64,000 bases of DNA, from the NCBI RefSeq assembly GCF_037023745.1, contig NZ_CP146101.1, positions 3,960,001 through 4,024,000 of the forward strand, given 5' to 3'. This document shows positions 1 through 8,532 of the stretch, in pieces (position 1 is the first letter of the stretch; every line of letters begins with the position of its first letter). The stretch is from Streptomyces sp. SCSIO 30461 (lineage in GTDB: Bacteria; Actinomycetota; Actinomycetes; Streptomycetales; Streptomycetaceae). The translations under genes and the position numbers were made by a program. The notes beneath the pieces are model-generated. The model had not been told where the DNA came from. It did no database searches and saw only the letters and a program-made list of their open reading frames with translations.

Positions 1-698
1 CCTTGTGGTGCACCGGCCCTGGACTCCTTCAGTCCCGAATCCTCGGTGAGGATCCCGGCCTTGATGAACGCCTTCACCAGGTCCATCACGCGCTTGTCCC
101 CGACCCGAGCCCGCATCCGTTCCAGCACGGGTGCGTGTCCGATGTTGTCGAAGCACGCCTCGATGTCGCCCTCGACCACCCACTCATAAGAGCGGGAGGC
201 CAGGTAGTGACTCTCGGCGATCGCGTCATGAGCCCGGCGCCTGGGGCGGAACCCGTAGGAACACGGGAGGAAATCCGCCTCGAAGATCGGCTCCAGGACC
301 AGCTTCAAGGACGCCTGGACCACCCGGTCACGGATCGTGTTGATCCCCAGGTAGCGGACCTTGCCGCCCGCCTTGGGGATCCCACGCTGCCGCACCGGCA
401 GGGGCCGGAAAGTACGGGCCTTCAACTCGGCCCGCAGCTCCGCAAGGAAGCCTTCCAGCCCGCGCACGTCCTCGATGTAATGGGCGGTCACGCCGTCCAC
501 TCCGGCCGTGTGCGCACCCTTGTTGCTCCGTACCCGCATCCACCCTGCAAGCAGGAAGGCCGGGTCGCAGACGAGATTGTGCAGGTCATCAAACCGGCGG
601 AGAGGATCCTCCGCCGCCCAACGGTGCAGCTTGGCCTGGATCTTCAGTACCCGGCGTTCGGCCACATACGCGACCTCCTCCAGCTCGTCGGTATTCAC
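1..698 (-). CDS. ltrA: Group II intron reverse transcriptase/maturase, N-terminal part
   Basis: The partial protein (about 232 residues seen) starts VNTDELEEVAYVAERRVLKI, the typical start of actinobacterial intron RTs. It contains GIPKAGGKVRYLGI, then YGFRPRRRAHDAI and DIEACFDNI, which are RT blocks including the first catalytic-type Asp, and it ends at AGAPQG as block 4 begins. The protein should reverse-transcribe and help splice its host intron RNA. A GTG start at 698 is preferred because AGGAGG (710-705 on this strand) lies six bases upstream. The active-site YADD and the maturase domain would lie left of the window, so activity cannot be judged. Confidence 0.9.
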   Translation of the reverse strand, partial: MNTDELEEVAYVAERRVLKIQAKLHRWAAEDPLRRFDDLHNLVCDPAFLLAGWMRVRSNKGAHTAGVDGVTAHYIEDVRGLEGFLAELRAELKARTFRPLPVRQRGIPKAGGKVRYLGINTIRDRVVQASLKLVLEPIFEADFLPCSYGFRPRRRAHDAIAESHYLASRSYEWVVEGDIEACFDNIGHAPVLERMRARVGDKRVMDLVKAFIKAGILTEDSGLKESRAGAPQ

Positions 699-1303
699 CA
701 ACGACCTCCTGGCATTCCAGCTTCCGCACTGCCGACTTGCTGGACCCCTTCGCCATGTACGCGCCTCTCGCGCGCTCGGACTACTACGGGTCCTCCGCCC
801 CACCACGAGACCACCAGCCGGCGACGGGCCTGCCCCCACTTCCGGCCTGGAAGAACGGTGCGGGGGCGGTCTCGGATGGTTCCCACGTTCCCTGTGTGCC
901 GATCGGCCAGGATGGGTGCCCTGCTTTGCCCCGACAGCCTCGCCGTGCCTACGCCGCAGTCCTTCGGCACGGCCACCGGACCCGAATACTTCTCGGATTC
1001 CGGAGTCGGCGGCCCGCATGTAGGGCAGCCGCGTACTGCTTCCCGGCCCAGATCCACCAGGTTGGAGCCGGTACAACGCTTACGGAGCTTTAACCGCAGG
1101 TTCCTCACGTACACCTTCTGGCCTCGCTTGCCGGACCCGCACCGTCTGGCAGTACCGGCGCGTCCCGTCGTTGTCGGGGCTGCTTCCCGCCCTCCCCGGC
1201 GTCCCCCGGGTCGGACTGCCCCCAGCTTCTACCGGACCGCTGCGACGGCCCGGCGGCGGTGGTCTTGCACCACCACTCGGTCACACAGAACTTCGTGGCG
1301 CAC
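1..1303 (-). mobile_element. Group II intron, 5' part (3' end beyond window)
   Basis: The intron-encoded reverse transcriptase reads leftward off the window from 698. Upstream of it lie about 600 bases with no convincing coding frame, the usual size of group II RNA domains I to IV before an ORF located in domain IV. On the minus strand a GTGCG, the group II 5' consensus, occurs at 1303-1299 and is my proposed 5' splice boundary. That boundary is an inference, because the 3' end and domain V are outside the window. The intron sits just downstream of a truncated transposase fragment. Confidence 0.65.
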
Positions 1304-1323
1304 CCATGCATCGCTTGCACACA

Positions 1324-1677
1324 TCACGCCCTACCTTTCTTCTCGGGTCTGAGCCGGCCACTCGTAAGATCGGCGGACCCGGGGACCCGGGGTATGGCTG
1401 ACATCACGCTGTGCCACTTGGATGGTTTATGGAGCTTGGCCGCCCGGGGTCCTGCGACGACTCGACCGCCACCGCCACTGGCGGCTGTCGGTTGTACGGG
1501 CCGGTCCGAGGACGTCGTCCCGTTGCGCCGCCACCGCGACACCCAGCTGTGCAAGGTGCCCGGGTTGATGCCGAGCTCCTCGGCGACCTCCCCGGCCGGC
1601 CTCCCGGTCTCGACCACGATGCGCACCGCACCTTCACGGAAATCGGCGTCGTACGGCGGCTTCTTCTTGGACCCCAT
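1324..1677 (-). pseudogene. IS3-type transposase OrfA fragment
   Basis: The first 60 or so residues form a helix-turn-helix of the HTH_Tnp_1 kind found in IS3 and IS630 OrfA proteins: basic start MGSKKKPPYDADFREGAV, then EVAEELGINPGTLHSWVSRW. Beyond that the frame reads low-complexity sequence that does not look like OrfA, and no OrfB follows. Transcription runs towards the group II intron, whose proposed 5' end at 1303 lies 21 bases past the stop. I read this as a remnant of an insertion sequence. Confidence 0.6.
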
Positions 1678-1869
1678 GAATCCCAACTTCCCCTGCAATC
1701 ACGGGCTCCACGCTACGAGGGGATGGTCAGATCAGCGGTGGAGCTGGCGGGCCTGAGCGCTGTACTTGACCGGCGCGGTAGGGGCTGTCGGTGATGGGTT
1801 CCCGGATATCCAGGGAGGCCACGAGAGCGGTGAGTAGAACACTCAGTTTCAGCCAGGCAGGCTGTATCC

Positions 1870-2994
1870 ATGCGATCACTCTTTCGCGCGGCCCCTCCGC
1901 CAGGCCTGGGCGGTCACAGTCGGGCCCTTTTCCGAGTCACGCAGTGCGTGCCGTTCGTGGTCGTCTTGGTCGCGCTGGGCATCGAGCTTTCACCTGCACA
2001 ATTTCTGGTCACCGGCACTTTTCTCACCGCGATGCCGGCGGTGGCCGCGTTGACGATGGGCCCGAAGGGCATTCTCTCCGTAGCGGCTCTCGCCCTGGTC
2101 ACCGACCTGATGTCCCCCGCCTATGACCAGGCGTACTACAGCAACATTGTGAGTCTGTTCCTGGTGTCCCTGGCCAGTGTCACGATGAGTAATGCTGTAC
2201 GTACGCGCAGGCAGAGCGAGCTCGACCAGGTCCGTCGGATCGCCGTGGCAGCGCAGGAGGCCATCTTGCGTCCGGTACCCGCCCGGCTGGGCCCGGTGCG
2301 GGCGGCCAGCATGTACCTCGCGGCTGAGACGGGGGCGCAGATTGGCGGTGATCTGTACGAGGCTGTGCAGACCCGGTACGGGGTCCGGCTGATCGTGGGG
2401 GACGTCCGGGGCAAGGGACTGCCTGCCGTGCGCGCGGCCGCAGCCGTGCTGAGCGCCTTCCGGGTGACCGCGCAATACGAGGAGGAACTCTCGGAGGTGA
2501 TGAACCACTGCGCGGCTGCGCTGCGACAGGAGCGCGCCGTGCCGGGTGCGGTCGATCAGGAAACTCTGCTGGAGGGTTTCGTCACCGCGCTCGTAGCCCA
2601 GGTGTCCGACACACCCGAGGTCCAGGTGGTCAACCGCGGCCATCCGCCTCCGCTGGTACTGAGCCAGGGCAAGGTTCATGCCCTGATGCCTCCCTCGCCA
2701 CTGCCGCCCCTCGGCCTGGAAGACCTCTGCCCCGGTCCTCCCGTCAAGGCGGAGAGCTATCCGTTCGCACCCGGCGACCGTCTGCTGCTGCACACCGACG
2801 GCGTGATCGAAGCCCGCAACCCTGACAACAACGACTTCTTCGCCCTGCCCGAGGCCATGGAAGCGGTGCACACCTGCACCCCACACGAGTTCCTGGAACA
2901 ACTACACCGCGGATTGATCCGCCACACCGCCGGCCGCCTGGCGGACGATGCGGCAATGCTCCTCGTTTACCGTCCCGACCCGGGTTCCGCATAA
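1870..2994 (+). CDS. Membrane PP2C/SpoIIE-type serine phosphatase
   Basis: This 374-residue protein has an N-terminal half with about four hydrophobic segments (roughly residues 26-40, 48-64, 67-82 and 91-108). A cytosolic SpoIIE/RsbU-type phosphatase domain starts near residue 125. Metal-binding signatures are visible: GGDLYE (159-164), GDVRGKG (177-183), HTDGVIEARN near 300 and the late DDAAMLLV. The family removes phosphate from serine on anti-sigma-factor antagonists or similar proteins. No sensory PAS or GAF domain and no anti-sigma kinase domain is present, so the membrane part is the likely sensor. No partner gene is adjacent. An IS256 fragment begins 51 bases downstream. It is one of very few ordinary cellular genes in the window. 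Confidence 0.88.
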   Translation: MRSLFRAAPPPGLGGHSRALFRVTQCVPFVVVLVALGIELSPAQFLVTGTFLTAMPAVAALTMGPKGILSVAALALVTDLMSPAYDQAYYSNIVSLFLVSLASVTMSNAVRTRRQSELDQVRRIAVAAQEAILRPVPARLGPVRAASMYLAAETGAQIGGDLYEAVQTRYGVRLIVGDVRGKGLPAVRAAAAVLSAFRVTAQYEEELSEVMNHCAAALRQERAVPGAVDQETLLEGFVTALVAQVSDTPEVQVVNRGHPPPLVLSQGKVHALMPPSPLPPLGLEDLCPGPPVKAESYPFAPGDRLLLHTDGVIEARNPDNNDFFALPEAMEAVHTCTPHEFLEQLHRGLIRHTAGRLADDAAMLLVYRPDPGSA

Positions 2995-3045
2995 TTCGGG
3001 GGAGTGTCATGAATCAGGTGTGAGCCTCCACGAAGGAGTCACCTG

Positions 3046-3432
3046 ATGAGTACGACGATGGATCACCGGATCGAGACCTCCGGCAGCGTGTCGCTTGCCG
3101 TGGCCGACAGCAGTGTTCAGGGTGCCGACGTGAAGTCGATGCCGATGTCGCCGAACGGTCTGTCCAGCGAGCTGCTGGAGGAGCTCGCCGCGCTCGCGGC
3201 CGAGAAGGTCCGCGGGGAAGGGCTGCGGCTGATGGGCGAGGGCGGGCTGCTGCCCGAGCTGGCCCAGCACCTGATGCAGGCCGCCCTGGAAGCCGAGATG
3301 GACGAGCACCTGGCCGCGGAGGCCGGCCGCGTCGGCGGGCGCGGGTCCCGCTCAGGCGGCAACATGCGCAACGGCTACCGGGCCAAGAAGGTCATGACGG
3401 AGGTCGGCGCCGTGACGGTGCAGGTCCCCAGA
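3046..3432 (+). pseudogene. IS256-family transposase, N-terminal fragment
   Basis: The first 129 codons match the start of a mutator-type (IS256) transposase: LLPELAQHLMQAALEAEMDEHL, then GNMRNGYRAKKVMTEVGAVTVQVPRG just before the catalytic region. At codon 130 the reading frame passes directly into the end of an IS6 element, making one long chimeric frame to 4221. The IS256 DDE domain is absent and its downstream part is not found after the IS6 element, so the insertion was accompanied by loss of the rest. The fragment cannot be an active transposase. Confidence 0.85.
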
Positions 3433-4298
3433 GGGCGCTGTCACGTTGGTTGGTGGCGTGAGATGATCTTCGGGTTGATCACGCTCGGGAGGGGATCGCG
3501 CGTGGGGAGCACGCCGCCGTCGTACAAGGGCCACCGGTACCCGGTGGAGATCATCTCGCACTGTGTGTGGTTGTACTCCCGGTTCCCGCTCAGCTTCCGC
3601 GAGGTCGAGGAGATGCTGCTCCGGCGCGGCGTCGTCGTCTCCTACGAGACGGTGCGGCGGTGGTGCCGGAAGTTCGGGCAGTCCTATGCCGACGCACTGC
3701 GCCGACGCCGCCCCAGGCCGGGCGATAAATGGCATCTGGACGAGGTGTTCGTCAAGATCAACGGCGAGCAGAAGTACTTGTGGCGGGCGGTGGACCAGGA
3801 CGGCAACGTCCTGGACGTCTTGGTCCAGAGCCACCGCGACAAGGCCGCGGCCAGGCGTTTCTTCCGGAAGCTGATGAAGAGGACCCGGTCGGTGCCGAGG
3901 GTGATCGTGACCGACAAGCTCCGCTCCTACGGCGCGGCCCACCGCGAGGTGATGCCGTCGGTGGAGCACCGCTCGCACAAGGGGCTGAACAACCGGGCCG
4001 AGAACTCCCATCAGCCAACGAGGCAACGTGAACGTGCGATGAAAGGCTTCCGTAGCGTCCGCGCAGCCCAACGGTTCCTGTCCGCGTTCAGCGGCATCTC
4101 ACCCCACCTCCGGCCCCGACGCCACCTCCTGACCGCCGCTCGGTACCGCTTCGAGATGACCCTCCGCCTCACCCTCTGGGACCACATCACCGGCACAGCC
4201 AGCCTGCCCACCACAGCCTGACCCGGACCCGAAAACCAGCCCCACCACACCCCGACACACCATCAGACGCTCACGCACCCGACAACGTGACAACGCCC
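3433..4298 (+). mobile_element. IS6-family insertion sequence
   Basis: The element is bounded by near-perfect inverted repeats: GGCGCTGTCACGTTG at the left (from 3434) and the complement of GGCGTTGTCACGTTG at the right (to 4297), differing at one base. It encloses one complete IS6-type transposase, and its length of about 865 bp fits the family. The 8-base flanks (3425-3432 and 4299-4306) are not duplicates. That fits insertion with an adjacent deletion, or recombination between copies. It interrupts an IS256 transposase gene. Confidence 0.85.
3463..4221 (+). CDS. IS6-family transposase
   Basis: This DDE transposase acts on the IS6 element that encodes it. From the ATG at 3463 the protein has about 252 residues. 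It shows the family landmarks YKGHRYPVEII and FRDVEEMLL-like text (FREVEEMLLRRGVVVSYETV), and the catalytic residues in WHLDEVF, VIVTDKLRSY and NNRAENSHQP. A GTG a few codons further on (VGSTPPSYKG) is an alternative start. The frame is open upstream into the IS256 fragment, so a fusion protein could in principle be made, but the internal start is the normal one. All three acidic residues are present, so it is probably functional. Confidence 0.9.
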   Translation: MIFGLITLGRGSRVGSTPPSYKGHRYPVEIISHCVWLYSRFPLSFREVEEMLLRRGVVVSYETVRRWCRKFGQSYADALRRRRPRPGDKWHLDEVFVKINGEQKYLWRAVDQDGNVLDVLVQSHRDKAAARRFFRKLMKRTRSVPRVIVTDKLRSYGAAHREVMPSVEHRSHKGLNNRAENSHQPTRQRERAMKGFRSVRAAQRFLSAFSGISPHLRPRRHLLTAARYRFEMTLRLTLWDHITGTASLPTTA

Positions 4299-4311
4299 CC
4301 GATAGGGCCCC

Positions 4312-4342
4312 GCCGGAGGGCGGCGAACAACCGCCCTCCGGC
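4312..4342. terminator. GC-rich perfect hairpin
   Basis: There is a 12-base perfect stem (4312-4323 with 4331-4342) around a 7-base loop, just past the IS6 right end and ahead of the next gene. No T tract follows, so it may be a factor-independent terminator of the GC-only kind common in actinobacteria, or simply a structured spacer. The rest of 4299-4434 shows nothing recognisable. Confidence 0.5.
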
Positions 4343-4534
4343 CCTGCGCACCACCTCTCACGGCGGCAGTGGCAGCCGCCAACCACCGGAAACCACCAAC
4401 GCGACGGGCAACAGCCCGCAGAAGGGACAGAGCCATGAGCTCAGGGCCGGAGAACGACGAGCACTGCGACTGGCTCATCACCGTCTACACCGAAGACGGC
4501 CCCGCGTCCGCAGAATGCGGCGCCGCCGATCGAC

Positions 4535-5311
4535 GTGCAGTACCCGAACTGGTCGGCCCTCGGGCACGCCGTCGACTACCGCCTCCGTCTCAGCCTCGGC
4601 GGGCGGCTCGGACTGGCCGTTGTCGCAGGTGTCATGTTCCTTGACGAGACCGGACCGCTGCGAGGCGCACCGGCGCGTGGGGCCCGCAAGGCACTGCACA
4701 CGGCAGGCCGGGAGCTGCTGGCCACCGTCGATGCCTACCTCGCCGACCCCGGCAGCCTGGACGAGGACGCGCTCATCCGGCTGTGCTTCGTTGCCGGCTT
4801 CTTCGAGGACATCGCCCGCACCGGTGAGATCCGCCGCTTCAGCATGCTCAACTCTGCCACCCCCGCCACGACCCTGGACGACCTCACCGTGGCGGTCCCC
4901 GAGTACGTCGCGTGCGACATCGGCCAGCAGATGCGGCTCGCCGAGGGACCGTTCGCCGCCTTCCGGGCTCTACCGCAAAGGGCCCGCGTGTGCGGTCCGG
5001 TCTTCGCCGGCAGCGGTGACATCGGCGGTGCCGACGCCGACTACATCCTCGGCGGCCTGCTGCTGGACTGCAAAGCCACCAAGGATCCCCGCCGCTTGGG
5101 CCGCGAGGAGACCTACCAGCTCGCCGGATACCTCCTGCTGGACTACGACGACGAGTTCGGCATCGACCAGGTCGGCCTGTACCTCTCCCGCCAGGGGGGC
5201 CTGATCACCTGGGATGCCGCCGACTTCCTGCGGAGGCTCGGCGCGAGCGCCCCCCTGGCGCAGTTGCGCGCACAGCTGCGCCAGCACCTGCACGAGGCAG
5301 CCCGCCGCTGA
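4535..5311 (+). CDS. Hypothetical protein, possible PD-(D/E)XK nuclease fold
   Basis: I do not recognise the family with certainty. From the GTG at 4535 the protein has 258 residues and third-position GC typical of a real gene. The segment GADADYILGGLLLDCKATKD, followed by QLAGYLLLDYDDEFGID, resembles the Asp and DxK core plus the following helix-strand of PD-(D/E)XK nucleases. This is an inference from pattern only. An upstream frame starting at the ATG 4435 (MSSGPENDEHCDWLITVY) looks coding until about 4520, where the good coding signal moves to this frame. The true gene may therefore start at 4435 and carry a frameshift near 4515-4530. It stands alone, flanked by mobile DNA on the left. 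Confidence 0.55.
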   Translation: MQYPNWSALGHAVDYRLRLSLGGRLGLAVVAGVMFLDETGPLRGAPARGARKALHTAGRELLATVDAYLADPGSLDEDALIRLCFVAGFFEDIARTGEIRRFSMLNSATPATTLDDLTVAVPEYVACDIGQQMRLAEGPFAAFRALPQRARVCGPVFAGSGDIGGADADYILGGLLLDCKATKDPRRLGREETYQLAGYLLLDYDDEFGIDQVGLYLSRQGGLITWDAADFLRRLGASAPLAQLRAQLRQHLHEAARR

Positions 5312-5531
5312 AAGCCACGGCGGGCTGCTCAGCCCGTCAACCATCTTTCAGCCGAGCGGGCGGGAAGGGTGCCGACCTCGTTGTACGTCCGCGAGGCGGG
5401 TGAGGGCCCCATGGCGGGCCCGCGGCTGCACCTTTCCAGGCGGTGGCGCCGCTGCGGGCGTCGGCCATCTGGGCGTGGCGACGGCTGGCGGCCGCCCTGG
5501 GCTCTTCTACGAAAGTGCAGGGCACAGATGG

Positions 5532-7379
5532 TCAGTTGTCGCGGCGTGGGGCGTGGTCGAAGAAGCGGTTGTCGGTGTCGATGCGGATTTCGCGCACGTC
5601 GGGATAGGGGCGGGGGAGGGGGTCGTTGGTGGCGGCGATGACCTGGCAGGCGTAGCCGTCGGGGGAGGGGTCGTCGGCGATGTCGATGAGGGTGTCGATC
5701 AGGCGTAGGCCGGTGTCGTGGTCCAGGCCCTTGGCTCCGAGGCCGGCCAGCGGCGAGTCGATGACCATCAGCGGCGGCACTCGGACGTCGCGGTCGACGC
5801 GGCCGAGATCGCGCAGGGCCAGCAGTAGCGCGACGTTGGTGGCCACCTTGGGGCTTCCGGCGACTGAGCTCTCGGCGAAGGTCTTGTCGGCTGTGTGCTG
5901 TTCCTTGACGCGGGTGGTGAAGTCGGCGGGGTCGATGTGGGCGGTCTCGATGTCGGGGTTGATCTGCTTCAGCCGGGCAAGGAAGAACTCTGACCAGCGG
6001 CCGGTGACTTCCTTGCGGCGCACGTCGTGGGCGGTGACTGCGGCGTCCCGGGCGGCCTGTGCCGCGTCCATCTGTTCCTTGGCCGTCTTGATGACCTGCT
6101 CCTGGGCGCTGATGTAGTCGGCCGACTCCAGGCGTTCCTTGAGCTGGGCGACGTCGCGGCTCAGGCCGTGGGCCTCCTTCTCGGCCTGTTGCGCGGCCTT
6201 GCGGGCGGGCTGGAGATGGCCCTCGTCGTAGGTGTCGCGGGCGGCGAGCGCGGCCGCGGCCGCCATATCCGCCTCGGCAGCCTGGTCGGCGGCGGCAGCC
6301 GCCGCCTCCTGAAGGCCCCGCAGCTTGAGCAGGAGCCGGTCCACCTTCGCACGGGCCGCGGCGATCTGCTGCTCGCGCCGGTCTTCGACGCCGTCGTGGC
6401 TCTGACCGCATTGGCGGCACAGGCCCGGCTCCCGGTCGGGGAGGGGCTGTCCGCAACAGGTGCAGTCCTGCGGCGCGGGCTTCAGCAGGGTGGCGAGTTC
6501 GCCCTCGGCGCGCGCGTGCTCGGCGGTGGCGCCGTTCACCTTGGTGTGGGCGGCGACAGCCTGTTTGGCGGTCTTCCTGCGCTGGACTTCGGCCGCCTGG
6601 TGCAGGGCGACGAGCCGCCCGCGCTCCCCGACGGCTACCTTCAGTGCCGCATCAGCCTCCTGCCACCGCTGCGCCGCCGCGCGGTGCTCGCGCTGCTTCT
6701 GCTCGTACGCGGCGCGGACGCTGGCCGGATCGGCCAGAGCGCCGCTGTCCCGCAGCTTCTTGAACGCCGCCAGAGCGGACCGTGCCGCCCGGTACCGGGA
6801 CGCGGTCTCCGAAGCGTTCTTCTCCAGCCCGGCGAGGTTCTCGTTCCACAGGCCCAGCAGCACCTCCAGGGCAAGGATTCTCGCCTCGTCCCTTCCTCCG
6901 CCGAGGAACTCCGAGGCGATGGTGTTCTGCCGCAGCGCCATGACGGTGCTGTAGAAGTCGTCCAGGGTGACACGCGTGGCCCCGCGGACCGCCTGGGGCA
7001 GGCCGAGCAGGTCCTGGACGAAGGCGCCGGCCGTCATCTCCCCGGCCTTCGCGCTCGCGACCGGCAGCAGATGCTCGATCTCGCTGGTGTCGTCGAGGTT
7101 CTTCAAGGACACCCGTGCCCGCGGGTTCGACCCGCTACGGGTGGCCTGCCAGCGGGTTCCGGCAACCCGGAAGATCAGCCGGACCTGCTGGCAGCCGCGG
7201 ACCTCCGGCATGACGGTTGCCGTGAGAAGGCCCAGCGGGTAGAGCAGCGCTTCCAGCGCGGTGGACTTTCCGGCCTTGGAGTGGCCCACGAGGAAGGTCA
7301 CCATGCCCCTGAAATAGCGGGCGTACCAGACGTCGCCCCGCTGGAATTCGAGCCGCTCGAGCACAAACGACGGGTCCAC
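5532..7379 (-). CDS. Rad50/SMC-like ATPase with zinc-hook motif
   Basis: The start is the GTG at 7379, with AAGGAGG just upstream, giving 615 residues. Features in order: Walker A GHSKAGKST (32-40); an AAA core; long Ala/Glu-rich coiled coil interrupted by a cysteine cluster CTCC...CRQC (306-324), resembling the Rad50 zinc hook; a second coiled coil; and Walker B MVIDSPLAGLG near 555. Such proteins are DNA-end or DNA-loop ATPases. The hook cysteines are spaced as two CxxC pairs rather than the single CxxC of classic Rad50. No Mre11-type nuclease is adjacent. Small hypothetical genes lie upstream on the same strand, and a disrupted condensin-like operon lies further up. A defence role is inferred from context only. 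Confidence 0.8.
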   Translation of the reverse strand: MDPSFVLERLEFQRGDVWYARYFRGMVTFLVGHSKAGKSTALEALLYPLGLLTATVMPEVRGCQQVRLIFRVAGTRWQATRSGSNPRARVSLKNLDDTSEIEHLLPVASAKAGEMTAGAFVQDLLGLPQAVRGATRVTLDDFYSTVMALRQNTIASEFLGGGRDEARILALEVLLGLWNENLAGLEKNASETASRYRAARSALAAFKKLRDSGALADPASVRAAYEQKQREHRAAAQRWQEADAALKVAVGERGRLVALHQAAEVQRRKTAKQAVAAHTKVNGATAEHARAEGELATLLKPAPQDCTCCGQPLPDREPGLCRQCGQSHDGVEDRREQQIAAARAKVDRLLLKLRGLQEAAAAAADQAAEADMAAAAALAARDTYDEGHLQPARKAAQQAEKEAHGLSRDVAQLKERLESADYISAQEQVIKTAKEQMDAAQAARDAAVTAHDVRRKEVTGRWSEFFLARLKQINPDIETAHIDPADFTTRVKEQHTADKTFAESSVAGSPKVATNVALLLALRDLGRVDRDVRVPPLMVIDSPLAGLGAKGLDHDTGLRLIDTLIDIADDPSPDGYACQVIAATNDPLPRPYPDVREIRIDTDNRFFDHAPRRDN

Positions 7380-7509
7380 TGGGCCTCCTTGGCATCCGAT
7401 GTGGTGGTCCACACCGGAAACGACCCTCAGCCGTATGGGTGACGGCCCCGGAGCGCACCTGGCCGGTTCCCTGCCACGGTGCAATCGGCCACCGGGACGA
7501 CGGGGCGAC

Positions 7510-7773
7510 TCAGCGGTGGTGCGGATCGCCCAGGAGCGGGACGGGCTGGCCGGGACCGGTCGGATGGATCTCCAGGCCGCCGTCGGCGTTGATGACAGGG
7601 CGACGGCCGGGATAGGTGCGCCGGGCCGTCTCGAGGTCCCGTTCGTCGAAATGGCCGGCGAAGACCATCACTCCGTGGATGAGTTCCACCTTCTCGGCCC
7701 CCGTCGGCCACCGCTCTATCAGCGCTTCCACGGTCATCGGCGCGGTCGCCGGCGGCAGATCCGGTCCTGACAT
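7510..7773 (-). CDS. Small hypothetical protein (87 aa)
   Basis: The ATG start at 7773 is supported by GGAGGT about eight bases upstream. The text MTVEALIERWPTGAEKVELIHGVMVFAGHFDERDLETARRT is reminiscent of the first strands of Uma2-type restriction-like nucleases, but the protein is far too short to hold a whole nuclease and no catalytic residues can be assigned. It lies 130 bases upstream of the Rad50-like gene on the same strand and could be cotranscribed with it. Confidence 0.5.
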   Translation of the reverse strand: MSGPDLPPATAPMTVEALIERWPTGAEKVELIHGVMVFAGHFDERDLETARRTYPGRRPVINADGGLEIHPTGPGQPVPLLGDPHHR

Positions 7774-7914
7774 AGGTCATACCTCCGATGCGGGGCGTGT
7801 GGTGGTCACCCGGCCTGAGCAGATCCCATGCTCCGGACGGTCCCGATGCCGCTGCTGTGTGCGCGCACCCGGGGTGGCGGTACGCGAGGCCGCCGGCACG
7901 GTGGGCGGGGCGGG

Positions 7915-8532
7915 TTACAGCAGCCCGCCCAGTGGCAGGATGCGCTCGGTGAGCTGTCCGCGCAGCCGTCCCCCGGCGGTGTCGGCTTCGGTGAGCCAGT
8001 CGGCGGCGACCAGCAGCCCGGAGTGCTCGCCAACCTGATCGGGGGTCAAGACGCAGAACGCGGCGACCTGGTCCAGGAGCAGCCCGCCGTCCTCGGGGTG
8101 TCCGAGGCGTCCGTCGGGACGGGCGTGGGCGGCGGTGTACAGGGCCAGGAGCCGGGCGGTGGCACCCAGCTTCTTCTTGCGGATCTTCCGGTCGCCCACG
8201 ACTTTCTGGGCCCAGCCGGAGATCCTCGCGCGGGTGGTCTTGCCGAAGCCGAACGGGCGGGGCCGCTCGGGCAGGAGGGTGGAGACGGTGATGGCGGTGG
8301 GGTCCTCGGACCGGGAGGCCATCACCTCGGCAATGGTGCCGGGCAGACGCAGCCACCCGTCCGCGACCAGATGCTGAAGTACCCGCTCGGCATCGCCTTG
8401 GAGCCAGCCTGTGACAAATCCACGAAGGATCACTGCATGAGTGATGCGTTGAGCTGCTGATCTAGTGATCGTCGCAGGATCCCGAGCCGTCGTGGCGGAT
8501 TGATCTGAGCTGGGGTTTCCGTGCAGGTTCAA
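7915..8532 (-). CDS. Hypothetical protein, winged-helix-like N-terminus
   Basis: I do not recognise the family. The long frame uses a TTG at 8532. An internal GTG at 8433 would give 172 residues and avoids translating the repeat-containing upstream region, but neither has a clear ribosome-binding site. The segment AQRITHAVILRGFVTGWLQGDAERVLQHLVADGWLRLP looks like helices followed by a winged-helix recognition segment. The middle is basic (KTTRARISGWAQKVVGDRKIRKKKLG) and the rest is acidic and helical. It is the first gene of the minus-strand group leading to the Rad50-like ATPase. Confidence 0.5.
   Translation of the reverse strand: MNLHGNPSSDQSATTARDPATITRSAAQRITHAVILRGFVTGWLQGDAERVLQHLVADGWLRLPGTIAEVMASRSEDPTAITVSTLLPERPRPFGFGKTTRARISGWAQKVVGDRKIRKKKLGATARLLALYTAAHARPDGRLGHPEDGGLLLDQVAAFCVLTPDQVGEHSGLLVAADWLTEADTAGGRLRGQLTERILPLGGLL

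Noticed and set aside
3..1352. 449-codon plus-strand frame over the group II intron region
   Set aside because: It is antisense to a clearly recognisable reverse transcriptase (1-698) and to the intron RNA. The text is Arg/Pro-rich and not protein-like.
3425..4306. 8-base target duplication for the IS6 element
   Set aside because: The flanks TCCCCAGA and CCGATAGG differ, so a simple insertion cannot be claimed.
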